DNA from: Candidatus Parcubacteria bacterium
Lineage (GTDB): Bacteria; Patescibacteriota; Minisyncoccia; UBA6257; 2-01-FULL-56-20
Reading direction: 5' to 3'
DNA: 5,266 nt
Assembly: GCA_027424065.1 (NCBI GenBank)
Contig: DAIBYH010000035.1
Coordinates: 1 to 5,266 of the forward strand
A model generated the notes under the pieces. The model was not told the origin of the DNA. It made no database searches and saw only the letters and a list, made by a program, of their open reading frames with translations. This document shows, one piece after another, positions 1-4,363 of this stretch (position 1 is its first letter; every line of letters starts with the position of its first letter). Made by a program: the position numbers and the translations under genes.

Positions 1-1
1 C

Positions 2-121
2 GATGTCGTGGTGGAAGGGGAGGCGGAGTACGTCTGGCCCGAGCTGGTGGAGGACTGCCTCGCCCGGAGGATGAAGCGGCGTTACAAGGCCGACCGGTTC
101 CATGACCTGAAGAACCTCCCG
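2..121 (+). other. Fragment resembling the end of a B12-binding domain of a radical SAM protein, in frame with tsaD
   Basis: The translation reads DVVVEGEAEYVWPELVED, then a basic RRMKRRYKADR stretch and HDLKNLP. This is the pattern seen near the end of B12-binding domains in B12-dependent radical SAM proteins: a DxVVxGEAExVWPxLLED core, a stretch like RLKRxYRAER, then DLxxLPxPR. TsaD has nothing comparable: between its xxPELAxR and its NLPxL motif there are normally only a few residues, whereas here there are about 22. Of the 39 codons from base 8 to 124 only three end in A or T, compared with about 11 of the next 40. The similarity therefore ends, and base usage changes, near bases 105-125. 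The family call comes from remembered motifs, not from a search. Confidence 0.62.
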
Positions 122-1006
122 CTCCTTTGGAGGAAAATGGTGCTGCAGAATACCGCGCACGGATCCCGAAAAAAATTCGACGACCTTGAAGGATCCTTTA
201 TGAAGCGCATCGGACTCGTGACCGTGACCGTCGGGCCCGGCCTGGAGCCGGCGCTCTGGACGGGCATTGAATTCGCAAAGGCGCTCGCGGCGCGCTACCG
301 GAAACCGCTCATCGGGGCAAATCATCTGGAGGGACATCTTTATAGTTTCCTTTTGCCCCAGGGCGCCCGCCCGCCGGAAAAGATATCCTTCCCGGCCGTC
401 GCGCTCATTGCGAGCGGCGGCCATACCGTCCTCCTTTCCATGTCATCGTTCTCGAAATGGCGGCGCCTCGGCGAGACCCGCGATGATGCCGCCGGAGAGG
501 CGTTCGATAAGGTGGCGCGGCTCCTTGATCTCCCTTATCCCGGCGGCCCCGAGATCCAGAAAATCGCCGGACGCGGCGACACGAACGCCATTCCCTTTCC
601 GCGCCCGATGATCCATGAAAAAAATTATGACTTCAGCTTTTCCGGACTCAAGACTGCCGTCCTCTACTATCTCCGCGATCATAAAAAACCGGTGCCTGAC
701 GAACGGATGGCGGCCGATGTCGCCGCAAGCTTCCAACAAGCCGCCGTTGATGTTCTTGTGGCGAAAACGATCCGGGCCGCCGTCGCCCACGATGCCCGTT
801 CCGTCATTCTCTGCGGCGGCGTCGCGGCGAACAAAGAGCTCCGCAAAGAACTTTCGCATGCCGCAGAAAAAGGAGGCCTGACCTTTCTTGTGCCGGGCGC
901 GGCATATAATTTCGACAACGCCGCCATGATCGGAGCTGCGGGATATCTCGCCCGCCTCCGAAAGAAGAATTATCGGATCGCCGCCGACGGAACGCTCGAT
1001 ATATAA
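2..1006 (+). CDS. tsaD: TsaD (tRNA N6-threonylcarbamoyladenosine transferase), N-terminus replaced by a foreign segment; 5' partial
   Basis: TsaD works with TsaB and TsaE in the cytoplasm to move the threonylcarbamoyl group from TC-AMP onto A37 of ANN-decoding tRNAs. Numbering residues from the GTG at base 8, the family motifs run in order: VTVGPGLEPALWTG (72-85), the metal-binding NHLEGH (His106, His110), SGGHT (136-140), GETRDDAAGEAFDKVAR (155-171), YPGGPEI (177-183), FSFSGLKTA (209-217), CGGVAAN (269-275) and DNAAMI with the metal ligand Asp303. The frame stays open to the window edge, so the GTG at 8 is not a convincing start. About 35-39 residues before NLPLL do not match TsaD: the expected YGGVxPxLAxREH stretch is missing, and the ATP-site motif IETSCDET is not in the window. 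The segment looks like a radical SAM B12-binding domain (separate entry). The C-terminal part is intact to the TAA. If the junction is real, this copy probably lacks the N-terminal nucleotide-binding lobe and may be non-functional. The identity of the TsaD part is very secure. Confidence 0.9.
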   Translation, partial: DVVVEGEAEYVWPELVEDCLARRMKRRYKADRFHDLKNLPLLWRKMVLQNTAHGSRKKFDDLEGSFMKRIGLVTVTVGPGLEPALWTGIEFAKALAARYRKPLIGANHLEGHLYSFLLPQGARPPEKISFPAVALIASGGHTVLLSMSSFSKWRRLGETRDDAAGEAFDKVARLLDLPYPGGPEIQKIAGRGDTNAIPFPRPMIHEKNYDFSFSGLKTAVLYYLRDHKKPVPDERMAADVAASFQQAAVDVLVAKTIRAAVAHDARSVILCGGVAANKELRKELSHAAEKGGLTFLVPGAAYNFDNAAMIGAAGYLARLRKKNYRIAADGTLDI

Positions 1007-1022
1007 AATCTTATTGATGTCG

Positions 1023-1113
1023 GACCTCGTTAGACCCCACCTAACCTCCCCTTGGAAAAGGGGAGGGATTTATTTCTCCTTCCTTTCGAGGGAGGAGTTA
1101 GAGGAGGGAGGTC
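1023..1113. repeat. Palindromic hairpin-rich element between convergent genes
   Basis: The outer arms GACCTC (1023-1028) and GAGGTC (1108-1113) are exact inverted repeats. They enclose two hairpins: a perfect 9-bp stem (1045-1053 with 1058-1066, loop GGAA) and a 9-bp stem with one G-T wobble (1076-1084 with 1089-1097) closed over TTCG. The three stems together could fold as a three-way junction or cruciform. The element fills the gap between the tsaD stop and the end of the pilW-like gene on the other strand. Its CCTCCCC/GGGGAGG composition and ACCTAACCTCCCC core resemble short dispersed intergenic repeats that I recall from many bacterial genomes, so it may be one copy of a repeat family. 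Only one copy is visible here. Confidence 0.6.
1045..1075 (+). terminator. Probable intrinsic terminator of tsaD
   Basis: A GC-rich 9-bp perfect stem (CCTCCCCTT / AAGGGGAGG) with a GGAA loop is followed directly by GATTTATTT, a T-rich run on the plus strand. It begins 38 bases after the tsaD stop codon. Read on the minus strand, neither hairpin of the element is followed by a T-run, so it should work mainly for tsaD. Confidence 0.6.
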
Positions 1114-1123
1114 AGCGGGGAAG

Positions 1124-1690
1124 TCACTGGAAGATCCCGCGGGCAGAGACCGTTGTCTGAAGATTGATGACGGATGGCAGGTTCGTGCTGCTTGGCGCAA
1201 CGCCGAGATCTATCGTAACGCGCGGAGGCCAATGCGTCGTATCGTTGCCATTCACATCGCCGAAGATCGTAAATGACAGGAACGTGGTGGAGACATTACC
1301 CCCCATGAGCGGCTCGGAAGAGGTGGTGGTTCGGGTCAGGGCCCCGTTCGCGCCCCGCGCATAGGTCACCTGCTGCCCGTTCGCATTGAAGAACTGGACG
1401 CCGGCGCAGGAAAGCGGCTGCTGGACGCCGGTGCAGGAAAGCGGCGTGAAGAGGTAGCCGGTACGCATTTCACGGGTCATTTCCTCAAGCGCGATGCTTG
1501 CATTGCTTTCTGTGGACATCATCCCTGAAACCTCCCGCTCCGTACGAAGCGCCCGGACGAAACCACCGACGGCAATGGAGACAAGGATGGAAAAAAGCGC
1601 CACGGTAATAAGCAGCTCGACCAGCGTGAAGCCGCGCGAGAGAGAACTGTTCTTTTTTTCTTTGATCGTTGGCATCGGCATGTTGATCAC
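1124..1690 (-). CDS. PilW/GspJ-like minor prepilin
   Basis: A 188-residue prepilin, probably a minor component of the pilus or pseudopilus tip. The type III leader is clear: a basic stretch (KEKKNSSLSRG) ends at Gly20, cleavage is expected before Phe21 (FTLVE), and the conserved Glu is Glu25 (+5). A hydrophobic helix runs from about 21 to 44. The following segment, SNASIALEEMTREMRTGY (about 62-79), is typical of the PulJ/PilW family, and the C-terminal part is beta-rich with no further membrane segment. The GTG at 1690 overlaps the stop of the upstream pilV-like gene as GTGA, suggesting translational coupling. ATG codons at 1681 and 1675 are alternatives; none has a clear Shine-Dalgarno sequence. 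The leader is longer than in the neighbouring prepilins, so an internal start is quite possible. A 27-bp tandem duplication doubles a PLSC(T/A)GVQ peptide at 83-98, giving Cys86 and Cys95. It is the last gene of the cluster. Confidence 0.85.
   Translation of the reverse strand: MINMPMPTIKEKKNSSLSRGFTLVELLITVALFSILVSIAVGGFVRALRTEREVSGMMSTESNASIALEEMTREMRTGYLFTPLSCTGVQQPLSCAGVQFFNANGQQVTYARGANGALTRTTTSSEPLMGGNVSTTFLSFTIFGDVNGNDTTHWPPRVTIDLGVAPSSTNLPSVINLQTTVSARGIFQ
1394..1447. repeat. 27-bp tandem duplication inside the pilW-like gene
   Basis: Two units of 27 bases lie head to tail (1394-1420 and 1421-1447). The first 25 bases match with one mismatch (C1405 versus T1432). The length is a multiple of three, so the frame is kept, and the protein carries PLSCTGVQ followed by PLSCAGVQ. 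It reads like a recent replication-slippage duplication in the extracytoplasmic domain of the minor pilin. Confidence 0.9.
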
Positions 1691-2268
1691 GGCGCAGTGC
1701 TTGTAGAGCTGTACCAGTTATAGAAATGGTCCTCAAGCGCGACCTTTTCCGAGGCGCCGTCCAGGCCCTGCCAAAAGACCGTGGAAACGACCGTGACCTC
1801 GTTGACGTTGTTGGGCGCATACGAAACATCTATCCTGCGCGTGAATGCTGTCTGGACGCCTCCGTTCTGGTACCCATAGACGTGCGTCGCAGCGTTATAT
1901 TCTAACGGATCGGGGGCCGACGACCATCGGACCAGATTGCCGCACTGCCCCCAGCCGCCCGGCTCCCCCGTAGTAAGATCTATTTCAAAAGATCCGCCGC
2001 CGATCCCGAAACAGCTTCCCCATCCCGTTCCCTGCCCGCCGAATTCCTGGGCAAAAACATCGTGATCAATGAGATTCTTAGCGATCTCGACGCCCTCCGA
2101 GGCGAGATAGGTCGCCGTAACGTTGCTCGCCGTAAAACGGTTCAATGCGAGCGAGCGCGACAAAAGAGCGATCGCCCCAAGAAAACCTATGGTAAGCATC
2201 GTCATGGCAACCATGACCTCGATAAGAGACTGCCCTCTGCGTGAAGCGTGATCCGGCATCGTGGTCAT
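1687..2268 (-). CDS. PilV/GspI-like minor prepilin
   Basis: A 193-residue prepilin of the PilV/GspI type, expected to be cleaved by PilD and to join the minor-pilin tip complex. The leader ASRRG ends at Gly12, and the mature protein would start QSLIEVMVAMTMLTIG with Glu17 at +5. Residue +1 is Gln instead of the usual Phe or Met, which also occurs in some minor prepilins. The hydrophobic helix spans about 13-37. After it comes TATYLASEGVEIAKNLID (51-68), the segment typical of PilV-like proteins, followed by a Gly/Ser-rich beta domain with two cysteines, Cys86 and Cys109. The ATG at 2268 starts two bases after the stop of the gspH-like gene, and an ATG at 2259 is an alternative. The stop overlaps the next gene's GTG, so H-I-J are surely one transcript. 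No Shine-Dalgarno sequence is evident. Confidence 0.85.
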   Translation of the reverse strand: MTTMPDHASRRGQSLIEVMVAMTMLTIGFLGAIALLSRSLALNRFTASNVTATYLASEGVEIAKNLIDHDVFAQEFGGQGTGWGSCFGIGGGSFEIDLTTGEPGGWGQCGNLVRWSSAPDPLEYNAATHVYGYQNGGVQTAFTRRIDVSYAPNNVNEVTVVSTVFWQGLDGASEKVALEDHFYNWYSSTSTAP

Positions 2269-2270
2269 AG

Positions 2271-2843
2271 TTAGTTGCTGAAATTCACCTGACCGGCCGT
2301 ATCGATCGTGATCGGCGGCGGCGTCTCGCCGCCCGCGCCCCTCAAGGCAATGGAAAGGTTCGTAAGCGGATTTCCGGCGCTGTCAAAAAAGAACGTGTCG
2401 GGGTTGGGAGGGTAGAAGAAAACCATCGGAGACGACACTCCGGTGCCGCCGGATGAAGCAGTGAAAGTGATATGGCTCCCGGGCTGCACTTTCCATGTTT
2501 CCTGGGTATAGAGAGCTTCGTTGTTCGCAATGGATGACCAGCTGAGGCTTGATTCCGCGGGGCAGGTCGTCGTTGCGGGCGGCTGATACGCGAAAATGGA
2601 ATACGTATTCGCTGTCGTATCAAAGAAAACTCCGTAGCCGCAGACGAGCGTGCCTGGTTGGTTGGTATACGTCGCAAGCGCAAGCGACCGCGCCTGGAGC
2701 ACGAATTGCGCGATCTTTGTCTGTTCCACGGAAAGGGCGATCTGATCCCGTTCGGTGCCGCTGTAGGTGATCGCAATGCTCGCAAGCATCGCCGAGATCG
2801 CTACAACGATCAGCATTTCAATGAGAGTAAAGCCCTTTCTCAT
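2271..2843 (-). CDS. GspH/FimT-like prepilin
   Basis: A 190-residue prepilin of the GspH/FimT family, a minor pseudopilin that helps start fibre assembly. The leader is the minimal MRKG; cleavage is expected before Phe5 in FTLIEMLIVVAISAMLASIA, with Glu9 at +5. The hydrophobic helix runs to about residue 27. The C-terminal domain is beta-rich with Cys68 and Cys94 and ends in PITIDTAGQVNFSN, the strand-turn-strand close typical of GspH. I chose the ATG at 2843. The in-frame ATG at 2864 would add seven residues (MVCYNWN), and those codons overlap the predicted -10 element, so they are more likely promoter than coding. The gene lies 45 bases after pilD and two bases before the pilV-like gene. 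Confidence 0.88.
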   Translation of the reverse strand: MRKGFTLIEMLIVVAISAMLASIAITYSGTERDQIALSVEQTKIAQFVLQARSLALATYTNQPGTLVCGYGVFFDTTANTYSIFAYQPPATTTCPAESSLSWSSIANNEALYTQETWKVQPGSHITFTASSGGTGVSSPMVFFYPPNPDTFFFDSAGNPLTNLSIALRGAGGETPPPITIDTAGQVNFSN

Positions 2844-2849
2844 ATTCCA

Positions 2850-2860
2850 ATTGTAGCACA
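2850..2860 (-). promoter_or_regulatory. Extended -10 promoter of the gspH-pilV-pilW-like operon
   Basis: The minus strand reads TGTGCTACAAT, containing an extended -10 (TGnTACAAT). The hexamer TACAAT (2855-2850) is followed by six bases (TGGAAT) and then the ATG at 2843. With normal -10 geometry, transcription would start at the A of the ATG, giving a leaderless mRNA. No good -35 hexamer is seen. The same 11 bases occur at the same distance before pilD. The GGA just before the ATG could act as a weak ribosome binding site if initiation occurs further upstream. Confidence 0.65.
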
Positions 2861-2888
2861 CCATCCAGCCGACGCCGGTCCCATCCGC

Positions 2889-3740
2889 CTAAAATCCCAT
2901 CAACCCTAAATACCATCGCGCCACCGGCGCGCCGAACAGAAAAATGAACGCGGCGCTTGCGGCGAGGAAGGGTCCGAACGGGAGCGTTCCCCCCATGGTC
3001 TTCCGTTTCCCGGCGATCAGAAAAACGCCTATAAGCGCGCCGCAAACAAAGGCGAATCCGATGACGCCCGCGACGTCCGGCCATCCGAAAAGAATTCCGA
3101 GTGCGAGTGCGAGCTTCACATCGCCCATGCCGATACCCTTCTCACGCGTCACAAGCACCAAAAATTCAAAAAAGAGGAAAGCGCCCGCGGCGGCGATCAC
3201 CCTTCCCGCCCATGCGTTACCGACGCTGAAAGCATCGCCGAGAGGACCGAGGAAGGATCCCGACGCGGCCGCCGGCGCCAAGGCAAGCAGAATGCCGATC
3301 GCCGCACCCGCAACGCCGATCGCAATGCTCAGTTCGTCGGGAATGATGCCAAGCCGGACATCGATAATGGCCATGACGAGCAAAGCCAGAAATGCGAAGA
3401 TCCAAAGCGCCGAAAGCACCGGAAGCACCCAGCCAAAAGCGCCGATGGCGGCGAGCCGCCACGGAACGAGAACGAAGATCAGTCCCGAGATCAATTCAAC
3501 GAGCGGGTATTGAAAACTGAGCCGGGCCTTACAGGTACGGCATCGGCCGCGTTGGATGAAAAAACTTGCGACTGGAACAAGTTCGAACCAGCGGAGTGTC
3601 CTCCTGCAGGACGGACAATGCGACCGCCCTCCGATCACGCGCGGATCAAGGACAAAATGGTCCCCATCGTACCGCAGGGAAACGACGTTCAAAAAACTGC
3701 CGATCACGATGCCGAATACGAAAAGAATGACCGGGATCAT
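2889..3740 (-). CDS. pilD: Prepilin peptidase (type IV leader peptidase / N-methyltransferase)
   Basis: An inner-membrane aspartyl protease that cuts type III leader peptides after Gly and usually methylates the new N-terminus. The protein has 283 residues, near full length for the family. In order: N-terminal membrane segment with GIVIGSFLNVVSLRY (10-24); the cytoplasmic zinc domain with two CxxC pairs (Cys42/45, Cys67/70) and WFELVPVASFF between them; QYPLVELISG (77-86); first catalytic Asp127 in IIDVRLGIIPDELS; second catalytic Asp207 in the GxGD motif GMGDVKLALALG; and LPFGPFLA (253-260) near the C-terminus. About seven or eight hydrophobic segments are visible. I chose the ATG at 3740 because the longer version from 3758 would read through the predicted promoter and add MCYNKP before a typical PilD start. 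It sits between the pilin gene and the minor-pilin genes, all of whose products are its expected substrates. Confidence 0.95.
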   Translation of the reverse strand: MIPVILFVFGIVIGSFLNVVSLRYDGDHFVLDPRVIGGRSHCPSCRRTLRWFELVPVASFFIQRGRCRTCKARLSFQYPLVELISGLIFVLVPWRLAAIGAFGWVLPVLSALWIFAFLALLVMAIIDVRLGIIPDELSIAIGVAGAAIGILLALAPAAASGSFLGPLGDAFSVGNAWAGRVIAAAGAFLFFEFLVLVTREKGIGMGDVKLALALGILFGWPDVAGVIGFAFVCGALIGVFLIAGKRKTMGGTLPFGPFLAASAAFIFLFGAPVARWYLGLMGF

Positions 3741-3746
3741 GGGCTT

Positions 3747-3757
3747 ATTGTAGCACA
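3747..3757 (-). promoter_or_regulatory. Extended -10 promoter of pilD
   Basis: The minus strand reads TGTGCTACAAT, with TACAAT at 3752-3747, then AAGCCC and the ATG at 3740. The six-base spacing predicts a transcript starting at the ATG itself. The element begins one base after the pilA 3' hairpin, so a -35 contact would fall inside that hairpin; no -35 consensus is present. Confidence 0.65.
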
Positions 3758-3758
3758 A

Positions 3759-3786
3759 CTGCCGCAGGCCCGAAGGCCTGCGGCAG
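3759..3786 (-). terminator. Strong C(UUCG)G hairpin after the pilin gene
   Basis: A perfect 12-bp GC-rich stem (3759-3770 with 3775-3786) has, on the minus strand, the very stable loop UUCG closed by C-G. It starts 29 bases after the pilin stop. Only TT follows before GTGC, so there is no proper U-tract. It may act as an inefficient terminator or as a 3' end that protects pilin mRNA, which would keep pilA at higher levels than the genes downstream. Confidence 0.55.
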
Positions 3787-3788
3787 CA

Positions 3789-3811
3789 TCTCTTGATGCG
3801 ATCCCAAGAGA
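3789..3811 (-). other. Second inverted repeat in the pilA 3' region
   Basis: TCTCTTG (3789-3795) and CAAGAGA (3805-3811) form a perfect 7-bp stem with a nine-base loop, between the pilin stop and the large hairpin. A competing 5-bp pairing, GCATC (3786-3790) with GATGC (3795-3799), overlaps both this stem and the last base of the large one. It may simply help to fold the mRNA end. Confidence 0.4.
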
Positions 3812-3815
3812 CCGG

Positions 3816-4298
3816 CTAGAGGGTGAGCACGTACGTACTGCTGGCGCCCCCTTGGCATTTTGCCGACAAACTAGTAAATAACGTTTGCCCAACTCCAGAG
3901 GTCGGCGGCTGATAAGCGGGGGGATTGGTCCCCTCGAGACAATCTCCGATCGCATACGACGTCCCATTGGAATAATACTCATACTGGAAATTCCCCGATC
4001 CCGTCGGATCGCCCGGGAAGGCCTGGGAGATGCCGGCACTCGTAAACTGGCTGGCATTATTGCTATACATGGTGCTCACCGGCTCCTGGGTGGAATTCCC
4101 ATCGGGATAGCTTCCGTTAGCGTTGTAATATAATTCCAGTCCGTTCTGTATTTCCCGCAGATCGGAAAGCCGCCGCGCATCGCGGCCCTTCTGCTGCGTC
4201 GGCCCAAGGCCAACCAGCACGACCGACGCCAAAATAGCGATGATCGCGACCACGATGAGAATTTCGATAAGCGTAAAACCTTTCTGATTGGTTCGCAT
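3816..4298 (-). CDS. GspG/PilA-like type IV pilin (probable major subunit)
   Basis: A 160-residue prepilin. The short leader MRTNQKG is expected to be cut before Phe8, giving FTLIEILIVVAIIAILASVV with Glu12 at +5 and a hydrophobic helix to about residue 30. Next come QKGRDARRLSDLREIQNG (36-53) and LELYYNANGSYP (54-65), the alpha-helix and loop typical of GspG-like pilins, especially those of Candidate Phyla Radiation bacteria. The C-terminal region holds Cys120 and Cys148, which could form a disulfide-bounded loop like the D-region of type IVa pilins. It has its own promoter, a strong 3' hairpin and the most canonical leader of the four prepilins, so I infer it is the major subunit. The ATG at 4298 is the only sensible start; there is no clear Shine-Dalgarno sequence. 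Confidence 0.9.
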   Translation of the reverse strand: MRTNQKGFTLIEILIVVAIIAILASVVLVGLGPTQQKGRDARRLSDLREIQNGLELYYNANGSYPDGNSTQEPVSTMYSNNASQFTSAGISQAFPGDPTGSGNFQYEYYSNGTSYAIGDCLEGTNPPAYQPPTSGVGQTLFTSLSAKCQGGASSTYVLTL

Positions 4299-4342
4299 AG
4301 TGAACTAGATAGATCTTCTCTGTCTGCTCGACCTTTTCTTTC

Positions 4343-4351
4343 AGTATAACA
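4343..4351 (-). promoter_or_regulatory. Extended -10 promoter of the pilin gene
   Basis: The minus strand reads TGTTATACT, an extended -10 (TG, one base, TATACT at 4348-4343), in the 65-base gap between pilC and the pilin gene. No clear -35 is present. Transcription would start near 4336, leaving a leader of about 38 bases without an obvious ribosome binding site. This differs from the two leaderless-type promoters further along. Confidence 0.6.
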
Positions 4352-4363
4352 TAGACGGCCTTG

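Noticed and set aside
443..859. Minus-strand open frame inside tsaD
   Set aside because: It lies wholly antisense to conserved TsaD motifs and has no recognisable family features.
8..1006. GTG at base 8 as the true start of tsaD
   Set aside because: The frame is open through the window edge, and the residues around it continue a B12-binding-like motif (DVVVEGEAE). It is an internal codon or part of a chimera, not an initiation site.
1007..1123. CRISPR array or tRNA in the hairpin-rich gap
   Set aside because: There are no regularly spaced direct repeats, and the paired stems do not match tRNA arm lengths or carry the TTCRA T-loop motif.
2844..2864. ATG at 2864 as the gspH-like start
   Set aside because: The seven extra codons coincide with the extended -10 element and would give an atypical leader; MRKGFTLIE from 2843 is a standard minimal leader.
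2944..3513. Plus-strand open frame of 189 codons opposite pilD
   Set aside because: It has low-complexity Ala/Pro/Ser/Lys composition and mirrors pilD codons on the other strand. No motif was recognised, and pilD on the opposite strand is unmistakable.
3741..3758. Start of pilD at 3758
   Set aside because: The six extra codons fall on the promoter motif TGCTACAAT; MIPVILFVFG from 3740 is a typical PilD N-terminus.
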